From Cyclobacterium sp. 1_MG-2023 (GTDB taxonomy: Bacteria > Bacteroidota > Bacteroidia > Cytophagales > Cyclobacteriaceae), in the NCBI RefSeq assembly GCF_030546805.1, contig NZ_JAUOPC010000003.1, forward strand, positions 186,001 to 250,000: DNA of 64,000 nucleotides. Direction: 5' to 3'. Under the pieces are notes generated by a model. The model had not been told where the DNA came from. It did no database searches and saw nothing but the letters and a program-made list of their open reading frames with translations. Both the position numbers and the translations under genes were made by a program. The number at the start of each line of letters is the position of its first letter. Position 1 is the stretch's first letter. Shown here piece by piece: positions 18,551 to 29,062 of this stretch.

Positions 18551-19771
18551 TTAGGGGTAAAGCAGGTATTGCTTTCTCATTGATTTATAGTTTGATAAAC
18601 CCGGTTCCCAACTTGCTCTAATTTCACTTTCGGGTACTCCATCAATTATTTGTTGCCTAAAAAGACCTGAGCCTATTTGGATCTCAATATTATTCATTTG
18701 ATTGCTGAGACTTCCATCAAAAAACTTTTCTTTCTCAGGACTGTTTTTATAAAGTTCCATGATCCATTTTAAGTTTATTTGTCCGGTTTCTCGCAATAAG
18801 TCAGTATCGTAATCACGTAGATCTAGACCAAAGCATTCTTGATCCATAAACAATGGGCTTTTTGACATGCCTGCTATGCTCTTTGGGGTATAGGAAAAGG
18901 AATAAATGCCTTTATAGGCCGGACTTCCGAAAACAGTAAAAGGAAAAATAGTACCCCTACCATGGTTGACATAAGTACCCTCAAACATACAAGTAGATGG
19001 GTACAAAAGTATCGCCTGCTGGGTGTTTAGGTTGGGAGAGGGGGATACCGGCAGGGTGTAGGGCATATCATGGGTATAGTTGGCCACAGGGATAATTTTC
19101 AATTTGCATTGCAACTTGTCATTTAACCAACCTTCACCATTCGCCATCAAGGCAAATTCAGCCACAGTTAAACCGTGCGACATAGGCAAGGGAAACTGTC
19201 CTATTCCGGATTTGTACTTCATGTCTAAAACCGGACCATCTATCAAATATCCATTGGGGTTTGGCCGGTCAAGGATAAGCAATTCCAAATCGTTCTCTTG
19301 GCAAGCCTCCATCAGGCGAACCAAAGCATTGATGTTTGTATAAAACCTACAGCCAACATCCTGCAAATCGTATATCAAAAGGTCAACCTCGCTTAAATCC
19401 TCCTTGGAAGGCTTTCTCTTTGCCCCATATAAGGAGACTATTGGGATGCCTGTCTTGCTGTCTATTTCATCTTTTACATGAACCCCGGCGCCCACATTCC
19501 CTCGGAAGCCATGCTCAGGGCCAAAAACTTTTACTATGTCCACACCGAGGGACTGAAGACTATCTACCAAGTGCCTCTCCCCAATAATGCTTGTTGGGTT
19601 GGCCATAATGGCTACTTTTTTCCCTTTCAAATAAGGTAGGTATTGTTCAGTTTGATCTGCACCGGTGATAATTTTACTTTTTTTCTCATAACTCGTTTGG
19701 GCTCCTACGTTAAAAAAAGTCATTATAGGCAAGAAAAAAATTAAGCAAAGGTTTTTCAATGGGAGGGGCAT
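18551..19771 (-). CDS. Exported DUF1343 protein, exo-N-acetylmuramidase NamZ-like (GH171)
   Basis: The start at 19771 (MPLPLKNLCLIFFLPIMTFF) gives a good signal peptide; an ATG at 19822 would add 17 residues. The family blocks are clear: VAIMANPTSIIG, VKVFGPEHGFRG, GIPIVSLYG, DLLIYDLQDVGCRFYT, LILDRPNPNG and MFEGTYVNHGRGT. NamZ enzymes remove N-acetylmuramic acid from the non-reducing ends of peptidoglycan fragments, so this one probably serves murein recycling or scavenging in the periplasm. The activity is inferred from the family. Confidence 0.9.
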   Translation of the reverse strand: MPLPLKNLCLIFFLPIMTFFNVGAQTSYEKKSKIITGADQTEQYLPYLKGKKVAIMANPTSIIGERHLVDSLQSLGVDIVKVFGPEHGFRGNVGAGVHVKDEIDSKTGIPIVSLYGAKRKPSKEDLSEVDLLIYDLQDVGCRFYTNINALVRLMEACQENDLELLILDRPNPNGYLIDGPVLDMKYKSGIGQFPLPMSHGLTVAEFALMANGEGWLNDKLQCKLKIIPVANYTHDMPYTLPVSPSPNLNTQQAILLYPSTCMFEGTYVNHGRGTIFPFTVFGSPAYKGIYSFSYTPKSIAGMSKSPLFMDQECFGLDLRDYDTDLLRETGQINLKWIMELYKNSPEKEKFFDGSLSNQMNNIEIQIGSGLFRQQIIDGVPESEIRASWEPGLSNYKSMRKQYLLYP

Positions 19772-19997
19772 AAGTACATTATTTTGATTGAATATAATAA
19801 GGAAATTAGGAAAGCCCAACATTAAAATGGTAAGGTTTTTGGATTATTGGGCTAGAACCAAAGCTGGTAAATTTAATTTTATGAACATACTTTATTTGTG
19901 ATAAGGTGAATAACACCGTCGCTAATGATAAAGAAATTCAACCAGAATAAAATGTAAAGCTCAGATAATAAAACTGAGGTTTTTGATGGACCACAAA

Positions 19998-20975
19998 TTA
20001 TAAAACTTCTTTACTGTACTTATTCATATAATTCATTGGGGTCATATCGGTGATTTTTCTAAAAACATCTCGGAAAGCTTTAGGGTCATTGTATCCTACC
20101 TCATACATGACTTCATTGATATTTTTTTTACCTGACTCCAATGCTCTTTTTGCAGCTTCCACCTTTACCCTTTGGTGGTATTCAACAATGGTGTTAGCGG
20201 TAGCCTTTTTAAACCGCCTTTCAAATGTTCGTCTGCTAATGGCCAATTCATTACAGAGCTTGTCTACGGCTAATTTCTCATTAAAATGACTCTCTATATG
20301 TTCCTGTGCCTTCAATATCTCTCTGTCTTGATGCGATTTTTGTCCTGAAAATACCATAAAGGGAGATTGACTGTTTCGGTCAATATCAATCATAAACCCT
20401 TTGGCTGCGGCCACAGCTGTATCCCTGCCGGCAAATTTTTCTATGAGATACAAAATAAGATTGGTAAAGGAATAAGCCCCACCACTGGTATAAATACCAT
20501 CGGCCTCAGTCATTATTTTATCGTCTTTTAAGGCTGCTTTGGGATAACGTTTTCGAAATTCATTGGCAAACTGCCAGTGTGTCGAACATTGCCTGCCATC
20601 CAAAAGTCCTGTTTCTGCCAGAAAAAATGAAGCCACACAAAGGCTGACCACCTCCGCACCATTTTTATGGTGGTTGATGATCCAGGGAAGAAATGGGGTG
20701 TTTATTTTTAGGTTTTGATTAAAATCACCATGGATTGCAGGTATAATGATAAGGTCAGTTTTATTGACTTGGTCAATTAATATTTCAGGTTTGACAATGA
20801 AAAGTCCGTGACTTTGCTCTGTTTGTTTTTCAAGCCCAACCAATTGAATGTTAAATAGTGGCTTTCTTCCACTTTGCATAAAAAATTCGTTTACCCAATT
20901 TAGCATTTGGTGGCTACCACTAATATTCACCATGCTTGTGTGGCCTCTGGGGATAAGGATTGATACATGTTTCAT
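19998..20975 (-). CDS. GlxA-type transcriptional regulator (DJ-1/PfpI plus AraC domain)
   Basis: The 325-residue protein has an N-terminal DJ-1/PfpI-like domain (about 1-190). It includes the elbow EVVSLCVASFFLAETGLLDG and CSTHWQF, typical of the sensing domain of GlxA-type regulators. A C-terminal AraC DNA-binding domain (about 220-320) has two helix-turn-helix units, LAVDKLCNELAISRRTFERR and INEVMYEVGYNDPKAFRDVF. The regulated genes are not evident; the VOC gene lies divergently about 380 bases away. Behind the stop, on the minus strand, is only a weak CTCAG/CTGAG hairpin. Confidence 0.92.
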   Translation of the reverse strand: MKHVSILIPRGHTSMVNISGSHQMLNWVNEFFMQSGRKPLFNIQLVGLEKQTEQSHGLFIVKPEILIDQVNKTDLIIIPAIHGDFNQNLKINTPFLPWIINHHKNGAEVVSLCVASFFLAETGLLDGRQCSTHWQFANEFRKRYPKAALKDDKIMTEADGIYTSGGAYSFTNLILYLIEKFAGRDTAVAAAKGFMIDIDRNSQSPFMVFSGQKSHQDREILKAQEHIESHFNEKLAVDKLCNELAISRRTFERRFKKATANTIVEYHQRVKVEAAKRALESGKKNINEVMYEVGYNDPKAFRDVFRKITDMTPMNYMNKYSKEVL

Positions 20976-21358
20976 CTTTTCTTTAATTAAAATAATTTAT
21001 GCGGGCCCTAATTACTTAAAGAAAGGTAAATAAAGATTGTGTCGCAATCAACCCGTTAGATTGACGGATTCTACCTTCCTTAAAATAAAACTATTCAGTT
21101 AACTTTGAAAGGAGCTTTAGAGAATATGGATGTTGTTAAAGCAGGTGGAAACAGATCTTCTATTTATTTTTCTTATGAAGATGATGGGACAGAAGAGGAT
21201 TAGTGAATAAAGGTGAGTGCAAAATTTTTGGTCCAAAATGAATATTGGAAAGTATGGTTTTACCTTTCTGTTAATTGATAATGAAGGGGATAGGGTTGAC
21301 TTGCATTCGTTGAAATAAAAGTGCTTCTTTAATTTAACTAATTTAAATATACTACATC
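20976..21358. other. Divergent intergenic region with no clear gene
   Basis: This 383-base gap separates the GlxA-type regulator and the VOC gene. It contains an open tract at 21084-21203 (ending SSIYFSYEDDGTEED) without a convincing start, possibly a gene remnant or chance. It should hold the promoters of both flanking genes, but no strong match to the Bacteroidota consensus was seen. Confidence 0.4.
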
Positions 21359-21787
21359 ATGAAAATCAATCCTTATTTAAATTTTGACGGAGATGCTGAA
21401 GAAGCATTTTCCTTCTATAAATCTGTTTTTGGTGGTGAATTTAGCGCCTTTATGAAAATGGGCGAGGCGCCTGAAGCTGAGAAATTGCCCAAAGAAGAGC
21501 AAAGCCGGGTAATGCATATTTCTCTGCCCATAGGCAAAGATACTATCCTTATGGCTTCTGACACCATGCCTTCCATGGGGCAGACCCTTACAAAAGGAAA
21601 TACAAATTATATTTCCATACACCCGGAAAGCAGAGAAGAAGCAGATCGACTCTTTAATGGGCTTTCCGAAGGAGGAGAAATTGAAATGCCCATGGAAGAC
21701 CAGTTTTGGGGAGATTATTTTGGAAGTTTTACCGATAAGTTTGGTATCAATTGGATGGTGAATTACAATCCTGCCAATGCCGAATAA
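21359..21787 (+). CDS. VOC-family protein (PhnB/glyoxalase-like)
   Basis: The 142-residue protein begins MKINPYLNFDGDAEEAFSFY, the standard start of PhnB-like vicinal-oxygen-chelate proteins (3-demethylubiquinone methyltransferase-like group). It then has VMHISLPIGKDTILMASD and the closing DYFGSFTDKFGINWMVNY. Two beta-alpha-beta-beta-beta modules fit this length. Substrate and metal dependence cannot be read from sequence. It is followed by a hairpin terminator. Confidence 0.88.
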   Translation: MKINPYLNFDGDAEEAFSFYKSVFGGEFSAFMKMGEAPEAEKLPKEEQSRVMHISLPIGKDTILMASDTMPSMGQTLTKGNTNYISIHPESREEADRLFNGLSEGGEIEMPMEDQFWGDYFGSFTDKFGINWMVNYNPANAE

Positions 21788-23222
<1,435 letters not shown>

Positions 23223-23665
23223 GGAATCGAATTCAAAATAGTAATTTTCTTTTAAGACTTAATAGAGAGAAATATGCTTGGATACTTTTTTTCGCTAATT
23301 ATGATTTTCAATGTAGCTTAATAAAATTAATAGCATCATTTTATAAATAGGCTATTTTTATAAGGCCCATCAAGTACCTGCTTTCTTTTCTTTCCCATAA
23401 AATCCCTCAACTTAAGTTGGGGGATTTTATGGATATCTCGATTTTTTGGTTTGCTATCAGTTAACCGCACTTTGACTTTTTTTTCTTGGTAATTGAGCAA
23501 TCAAATTTAGATGCTGGAAAAGGCATTAACATTTAATTTTTCTTGCTATTTATCGATAAGTCTTAGAATTATAGAAGATTTGGTTAAATTGGCTTATAAA
23601 TTAGTTGTTGAAAGTCAGGGACTATATTTTATATAATTGAAACAGTTAAAATAATAGTTCTGCCA
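23223..23665. other. Intergenic stretch holding a long palindrome
   Basis: These 443 bases have no supportable ORF. The one notable element is the near-perfect inverted repeat at 23395-23432. The rest is AT-rich and carries the expected promoter of the downstream TonB-like gene without a clear consensus. Confidence 0.5.
23395..23432. repeat. 38-bp near-perfect palindrome
   Basis: CCATAAAATCCCTCAACTT is followed directly by AAGTTGGGGGATTTTATGG. The arms are 19 bases with one T-G wobble and no spacer. It is followed within about 12 bases by a short T run (GATTTTTTGG). It may be a terminator of the ChbG gene about 170 bases upstream, or a dispersed palindromic repeat. Confidence 0.7.
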
Positions 23666-24184
23666 ATGAAAATTTCTCTTGTTTTTATGGTCTTTGTACA
23701 GGGATTGATAATTTCGTCTTGCTCCTCAAATCCTGATAAAAGGGAATATACCGAGTCGAATGAAAAGCGTCCTGTACTTGCAGATACAATTAATAAGGCC
23801 ACTTCTATTAAGGATACCCTAAATACAAATGCGCCATTGGAAAAGAAATTAGCGAAAGATTCAACAGACGCAGAACCTACAATAAACGATGTTATTTTGG
23901 TGGATGAAGATCCAAAACCATTAAATTTAGGCGAAATTTATCAGGCTATTGGCTACCCTTCCAAAGCCAAAGAAGCAGGAATTGAAGGCAGTGTAGTTGT
24001 CAGCGTCTTCGTGGGGGAAAATGGCGAATATTTAAAGCATAAGATTATCACACATGCACACCCATTGCTGAGTGATCCGGTAGATCTTGAGGTGAAAAAC
24101 CTTCGGTTTACTCCTGCAATGAAAGCAGGGCAACCTGTAAAAGTTTGGATAAATTTACCTTTTAAATTTAAATTGGTGAATTAA
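23666..24184 (+). CDS. TonB C-terminal-domain lipoprotein
   Basis: The 172-residue protein starts with a lipoprotein signal (LIISSCSS, Cys19), followed by a hydrophilic linker to about residue 85. A TonB-like C-terminal domain (about 90-170) follows: YPSKAKEAGIEGSVVVSVFV, then VKNLRFTPAMKAGQPVKVWI. Bacteroidota carry many such energy-transducer-like proteins. This one has a lipid anchor instead of an inner-membrane helix, so it may not couple to ExbB/ExbD. No TonB-dependent receptor gene is adjacent. Confidence 0.82.
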   Translation: MKISLVFMVFVQGLIISSCSSNPDKREYTESNEKRPVLADTINKATSIKDTLNTNAPLEKKLAKDSTDAEPTINDVILVDEDPKPLNLGEIYQAIGYPSKAKEAGIEGSVVVSVFVGENGEYLKHKIITHAHPLLSDPVDLEVKNLRFTPAMKAGQPVKVWINLPFKFKLVN

Positions 24185-24430
24185 GTTGAAAATGATATGA
24201 ATACATTTTTTCCCTATTGCGATAGCGTTCAATTGATTCATTATTGGAGATTATACTTGCATACGACCTTAACTGCTGTTGTTAGGTTAACTTATTTCCC
24301 AACTGCATAAGTAAACAGTCAAAAGAAGGACACTTTAGGGAAAAATGTAAATATTAGAAAATACAGGTAGCCGCTTAATCGAAGTCTATAATTAAAGTTA
24401 ATATTGAAGATCCAAAATACAATATAGAAA

Positions 24431-24754
24431 ATGAATAAAATAATTATCACCACAACAGACACAGTACCGGGAAAAGAAATAACCGAAATCTTAGGCATAG
24501 CCAGAGGAAGTACTGTAAGATCCCGAAATATTGGCCGAGATATTTTTGCCGGACTGAAAAACATAATTGGAGGGGAAATTGAAGAATATACCAAATTACA
24601 AGCCCATTCAAGGGAACAAGCCATGCAAAGAATGGTACAGGATGCACAGATCCTTGGTGCAGATGCTATTGTAAGCGTAAGGCTCACTACCTCCATGGTA
24701 ATGGAAGGAGCATCCGAAATCTTAGCTTATGGAACAGCTGTAAAGTTTACTTAA
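24431..24754 (+). CDS. YbjQ-family protein (heavy-metal-binding-like domain)
   Basis: The 107-residue protein follows the YbjQ/UPF0145 pattern: TTTDTVPGKEITEILGIARG at the N terminus, then REQAMQRMVQDAQILGADAI and the terminal EILAYGTAVKF. The fold forms pentamers; the function is unknown. Its stop codon is one base from the start of a small membrane ORF, so the two are probably translated together. Confidence 0.9.
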   Translation: MNKIIITTTDTVPGKEITEILGIARGSTVRSRNIGRDIFAGLKNIIGGEIEEYTKLQAHSREQAMQRMVQDAQILGADAIVSVRLTTSMVMEGASEILAYGTAVKFT

Positions 24755-24755
24755 T

Positions 24756-24890
24756 ATGGACCCGTTTTTAAAACTGATTATGGGCATTCAGTGGTTTTTT
24801 TGGGGCGTCATTTTTATAATATTCATTTTCCTGATTATCAGACGAATCAATATCAAAGAAAGGGAAAACTTTGAAGATAGAGACAACTAA
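24756..24890 (+). CDS. Predicted 44-residue single-pass membrane protein
   Basis: The ATG at 24756 lies one base after the YbjQ stop. The product begins MDPFLKLIMGIQWFFWGVIF and continues with IIFIFLII, forming one strong transmembrane helix. A charged tail (RRINIKEREN then FEDRDN) follows. The positive residues after the helix suggest the C terminus stays in the cytoplasm. I do not recognise a family. The tight spacing and clean membrane-protein composition support a real gene. Confidence 0.6.
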   Translation: MDPFLKLIMGIQWFFWGVIFIIFIFLIIRRINIKERENFEDRDN

Positions 24891-25112
24891 AATTCATCAT
24901 TATTTACTCATCTGGTATTTCATTACCAAGGAATATTTGAATACCATTCTTACTGAATTATTGTTTAAATCCAGAGTCTAGGGCATTCTTTTTTCTAATG
25001 GGCTTTAGCCAAATTATTATACCCGGCGACTACTCACAATTGAGAAATTAAGGGCTTGTCTCAATAAAGGTTGAAAAATATACATTAAATATCCAAGTAA
25101 TGCTTTACTCAA

Positions 25113-25154
25113 CTTGGGCCAGTTTTCGGGTGGTTGCGCCTGCCCAAGAAAACT
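25113..25154 (-). other. Interlocked inverted repeats behind the Kef gene
   Basis: Two 7-bp pairs cross each other. CTTGGGC (25113-25119) pairs with GCCCAAG (25142-25148), and AGTTTTC (25121-25127) pairs with GAAAACT (25148-25154). They form either alternative hairpins or a pseudoknot. The element starts 14 bases beyond the stop of the minus-strand antiporter gene, so it may be part of its 3' end. Confidence 0.45.
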
Positions 25155-25168
25155 AGACCATTCTTGAA

Positions 25169-27046
25169 TTACTCCTTATTCTTTTCCTGATCTTTTCTCT
25201 GGGTTTCAGAATCCCAGGCATGATCATTAATACTGAAGCGCTTATTTAGCTCAAAGGAAAGTAAGTTTTCCTGCATTTCTATGGACTTTTTCATTGTGGA
25301 GATAAAGGCATTTTTGTCATGTTTTACTTTTACCAACTCTTCCAATGAGTCTTCATCGTATTTTATAAAATTCTGGCCTAAGACATGTACAGTATGTGCA
25401 CGAAATCCAAGTTTCACGAGAACATCTTTCCCCAACTTAACAGCACTCTCTAGGTTTTGAATGTAAACATGGGAGACCTCTAATTCTTTTAATTCGATTG
25501 CTTCCTTTTTGTCTTTTGCCCGTACCATCAGTTCCAAGTTTGGAAAATGCTTTTTGACCAAAGAAACCAAGCGGTAATTGGTTTCAGGATTTCTAATGGC
25601 AGAAATAAGTATTTTTGCCTCCCCGGCACCGGCCATTTCCAGTAGGTCTACCCGCGTAACATCTCCATAATAAACCTCAAATCCCATTTTCCTTAGCAGG
25701 TCCACACGATCAGAGTCGTTGTCCAGTATGGTTGCTTTTATCCCATTTGCTCTTAAAAATCTACCAACCGTACTGCCATAGTTAGAAAAACCTGCAAGAA
25801 TAACCTTGTTGGTTTCATCCATTTCATCATGAGGCTTATCGTCTTTCTCTTTGGTACCTATATAGGGAAGGAGAAGCCGTTCGTTAAACAATAATAACAG
25901 TGGTGTAAAGGTCATACTAATGGCAGTGACTGCCATAAAAATCTCTGTTGTTTTTGCATTCATGATATGCAATTCGGTAGCAAAGGAAAAGGTGACGAAG
26001 GCAAATTCACCGACTTGACTTAGACCTAAGGCAAATATGAGGTTTTGATCTGTGCTAATTTTATTCACTTTGCCTATTCCAAAGAGAACAAGACTCTTAA
26101 TTAGCAGAACAGAAAGGGCGATGGCAAAAACCATCAATGCATTTTCACTGATCAAACCAAAATTAATGGAGGCGCCGACTGCTATAAAAAACAAACCAAG
26201 CAACAAACCTTTGAAAGGTTCCAGGTCGCTTTCCAGTTCATGCTTGAACTGAGAATTGGCCAATACTACACCACCTAGAAAAGTGCCTAAGGCTGGACTC
26301 AAGCCTACCATTTCCATAAGGAATGCAATTCCCAATACTACCAGCAAGGCGCCACCAACAAAAAGCTCTCTTAACCTGGTTTTTGCCACCAAACTTAGCA
26401 TGGGAATGATTACATAGCGACCTGCTACCACAATTAATATGACAGCACCGAAAACCAATATAGTTTGCAGCCAACCGGGGAATTGGGAAATTGGGCTCAT
26501 TTGTTCCATGTCTACATCTGAGCTGGCAGCCAAGGCTATTAAGGGCAAGATGGCTAGAATTGGTATCACAGCGATGTCTTGCATCAAAAGTACCGCAAAA
26601 GAATTTCTTCCTGCGGCAGTATTCATTTGATCTTTTTCTTTGAGCGATTGCAAGGTTATGGCTGTAGATGATAGCGCCAGGGAAGTACTAATGGCAAGGG
26701 ATTGTCTCCACCCGGTACCTATAAAATACAAGAAGCCAAAAAAGATTAAGGTGGTTAACAAAACTTGTGAAAGTCCAACCTTGGTAATCATCTGCCTCAT
26801 TTTCCACAGTTTGGAAGGCTCCAGTTCCAAGCCAATAAGAAATAACATCATGACTACCCCAAATTCAGCAAAATGCATGATGTCTTCTCCTTCTTCCCCT
26901 ATAAAACCGAAAATATAAGGGCCAATAATAATGCCAGCCAGTAAATAACCTAAGACAGAGCCCATGCCGACTTTTTTGGCTAGAGGCACACAAACTACGG
27001 CGGCAGAGAGGTAGATGATAGCCTGAAATAAAAATCCATTCTCCAT
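25169..27046 (-). CDS. CPA2-family K+/H+ antiporter with RCK domain (KefB/KefC-like)
   Basis: The 625-residue protein has about 12 membrane helices in residues 5-385. Conserved stretches include YLLAGIIIGPYIFGFIG, GVVMMLFLIGLELEP and LSQVGEFAFV. From about residue 405 there is a TrkA-N/RCK nucleotide-binding domain (VILAGFSNYGSTVGRFLRANG-type loop, then ILDNDSDRV and VYYGDVTRVDLLEMAGA). A charged tail ends the protein. It probably exports K+ in exchange for H+ under electrophilic or pH stress. The ancillary flavodoxin-like gene lies one base upstream, as in Kef systems, which supports the assignment. Confidence 0.93.
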   Translation of the reverse strand: MENGFLFQAIIYLSAAVVCVPLAKKVGMGSVLGYLLAGIIIGPYIFGFIGEEGEDIMHFAEFGVVMMLFLIGLELEPSKLWKMRQMITKVGLSQVLLTTLIFFGFLYFIGTGWRQSLAISTSLALSSTAITLQSLKEKDQMNTAAGRNSFAVLLMQDIAVIPILAILPLIALAASSDVDMEQMSPISQFPGWLQTILVFGAVILIVVAGRYVIIPMLSLVAKTRLRELFVGGALLVVLGIAFLMEMVGLSPALGTFLGGVVLANSQFKHELESDLEPFKGLLLGLFFIAVGASINFGLISENALMVFAIALSVLLIKSLVLFGIGKVNKISTDQNLIFALGLSQVGEFAFVTFSFATELHIMNAKTTEIFMAVTAISMTFTPLLLLFNERLLLPYIGTKEKDDKPHDEMDETNKVILAGFSNYGSTVGRFLRANGIKATILDNDSDRVDLLRKMGFEVYYGDVTRVDLLEMAGAGEAKILISAIRNPETNYRLVSLVKKHFPNLELMVRAKDKKEAIELKELEVSHVYIQNLESAVKLGKDVLVKLGFRAHTVHVLGQNFIKYDEDSLEELVKVKHDKNAFISTMKKSIEMQENLLSFELNKRFSINDHAWDSETQRKDQEKNKE

Positions 27047-27047
27047 G

Positions 27048-27635
27048 TTACTGTTGGTTGAAGTCGTTTAAAAAATTAAGCTTTAGTAAATTTTCTAAAT
27101 CTTTCTTATCCCTTAGGTGAAGGATAAGCGATTTGAAGTCAAGGGCATCTTTTTGCAAACTGTGAAAGCTTATATTATGAGTTCCTGCTACGTGAAATGG
27201 TGGCAAATAAGTCATGTTACAAAGGTTTGCTGTTTGCTTATAGGGGAGTAGGAATTCCTTTAAGGGATAGCCATGGTGACCTTTGTCACTATATGCATCA
27301 GGAGAGCCTCCCGTACTGATGGCATTGAATAAGTATTTTCCTTTGAGGTAGATGCCATTGTGTCCATACGCCCAATTGTATTCCAAGACCAAATCCATCC
27401 AGTGCTTCAAAAGAGGCGGAGCTGCATACCAATACAATGGATGCATCCAAATGATAATGTCAGCTCCGAAAAGGGTTTCTTGTTCACGCTGAACATCAAT
27501 ATTAAAATCCGGATAGCGTTCATAAAGATCGGTGATTTGAACATTTTCCAAATCACTAATGGAAGCCAAAAGGTTAGCGATTACTTTTGAATGCTCCAAT
27601 TTGGGGTGGGCCATTAGGACCAGGATATTTTTCAT
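27048..27635 (-). CDS. Flavodoxin-fold NAD(P)H oxidoreductase (KefF/KefG-like ancillary)
   Basis: The 195-residue protein has the flavodoxin-like quinone reductase fold: ILVLMAHPKLEHSKV at the N terminus, IIWMHPLYWYAAPPLLKHWM (about residues 65-84), and STGGSPDAYSDKG. KefF and KefG are needed for full activity of KefC and KefB respectively; the tandem arrangement here (one base from the antiporter) points to the same role. The choice between F and G cannot be made from sequence alone. Confidence 0.88.
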   Translation of the reverse strand: MKNILVLMAHPKLEHSKVIANLLASISDLENVQITDLYERYPDFNIDVQREQETLFGADIIIWMHPLYWYAAPPLLKHWMDLVLEYNWAYGHNGIYLKGKYLFNAISTGGSPDAYSDKGHHGYPLKEFLLPYKQTANLCNMTYLPPFHVAGTHNISFHSLQKDALDFKSLILHLRDKKDLENLLKLNFLNDFNQQ

Positions 27636-28463
27636 CTTCTTTTAAATAAGAAAAAAACAACATTTTAGGCAACTGAAATAACAGTATTCAGTGAAAGTTT
27701 CTAAGCCAATCGACTGATTTTGATTGTAACCGAACTTTCAAGATTAGGATTGACATAAGGCTTGCTTAAATCAATTATTGCTGAGCCCATCTAAGACCCG
27801 ATAATAGTCATTTTAGGCTGAAAGAAAGTCTTCAATAGCCAAAGCTAGTTATTTTTTCGCATAGATAGGAAAGCTTTACCAGTAAAGGAGGAGTATTTGC
27901 ATTTAAATGAGCTGCTATTTTATTCATGCTTCAAATCTAGATTAAATGAATGAAGGATCAAATTGCCTCATAGATAGAAATGATTGTCTTCAAAAAGGCT
28001 TGTACTTTGGTTTTTTGAATGGTTCATCCTAGGGTTTTCTTGAGCCAGATTGAATCCTTAAGACTATAATAAATTGGATAGCCGCTAATCTAATGACACT
28101 TGGAAAAAAGGGCAATTAATAAAATGAATCGTAAAAATTAATTTGTCGGAGTTGGTTTTATTATACATTTACTATTTATAATGAAAATAATAATATTTTA
28201 TGCCTTTAAACCTATCTTTTTAATTATAATTTTTACTCTTAATGGTTTGGAATTATAATAAAATTCACGCAAATTGGAGAAGAGTTAAGAAATAAGGTTT
28301 TGAGATAGCCAACTGTAACAATTAACCTTTGTTTGGGTTAATTCAATATTTTTCCAAAGCCTTAATGAATACTTTTAAACTAACTATTATTAATTCGTTC
28401 TGACATATCGGGGAATTTTTTAATTCCTGTTGTCTTGTTGTTTCACTTCTTTTTTACTGACTG
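27636..28463. other. 828-base leader region of the eCIS locus
   Basis: No ORF longer than about 30 codons looks real. The stretch separates the Kef pair (minus) from the eCIS genes (plus) and is very AT-rich. It contains a candidate promoter near 28298-28331 and a short hairpin GGAATT/AATTCC at 28412-28427 in the predicted leader. Confidence 0.5.
28298..28331 (+). promoter_or_regulatory. Candidate promoter of the eCIS operon
   Basis: TTTTG (28298-28302) and AACCTTTG (28324-28331; one mismatch to TAnnTTTG) are spaced 21 bases apart, close to the Bacteroidota -33/-7 arrangement. Transcription would start near 28337, leaving a leader of about 125 bases before the DUF4255 gene. Confidence 0.35.
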
Positions 28464-29060
28464 ATGATTTTTGAAGTTTTTCAAATATTAAAAGAGCAGA
28501 TTAACCATTATTTTGAGGGGATAGGGCTGGAGAATTCAGATGTGGTGATAGACAATATCGCCATGGCAGAAGGTGCCACAGAGGCAGCAGATGCCATGAG
28601 AGACAAAATGGTTTTGACACTTGTGAATTTGCATGAGGAAGGTGCATTAAAAAACTTTCCTAACCAACGATTCAACGATGGCAAGGTGCAATACAAAAAT
28701 AGGGTAATCAACCTACATCTTTTCCTACTTTTCTCTGCCAATAGAAATCTTTACAGTAACTCTTTAAGGGATCTATCTGCTGTGATTAAATTTTTTCAAG
28801 GAAAGAAAAGATTTAATCAATACAATACGGTATTCAATAGAGAGTTGGAAGCAATGGAAAATGTTGGAGATTTCGATTTCTCCTTAGAGCTATATACCCC
28901 CACTTTTGAAGAGATGAATTTCATATGGGGAACCTTGGGAGGGAAACAACTGCCATCAGTTTTATATCAACTTAATATACTTTCTTTAGAGCGAGATTTG
29001 ATACATAGTGAAGGACCTTTGATAGAAAGTGTGCACTCTGAGCTCAAAAAGAAAAACTGA
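28464..29060 (+). CDS. eCIS cap protein, DUF4255 (Pvc16/Afp16-like)
   Basis: The 198-residue protein begins MIFEVFQILKEQINHYF and continues with DKMVLTLVNLHEEGALKN, VINLHLFLLFSANRNLYSN and an LEAMENVG/LYTPTFEEMNFIWGTLGG ending. This matches DUF4255, the N-terminal part of Afp16/Pvc16, which caps and terminates the tube and sheath. It is the first gene of the cluster; the next starts 2 bases after its stop. Confidence 0.88.
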   Translation: MIFEVFQILKEQINHYFEGIGLENSDVVIDNIAMAEGATEAADAMRDKMVLTLVNLHEEGALKNFPNQRFNDGKVQYKNRVINLHLFLLFSANRNLYSNSLRDLSAVIKFFQGKKRFNQYNTVFNRELEAMENVGDFDFSLELYTPTFEEMNFIWGTLGGKQLPSVLYQLNILSLERDLIHSEGPLIESVHSELKKKN

Positions 29061-29062
29061 TC

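Noticed and set aside
21084-21203. Forty-codon open tract before the VOC gene
   Set aside because: No ATG except at 21126, which would leave 25 residues; no family recognised. It may be a remnant but cannot be supported.
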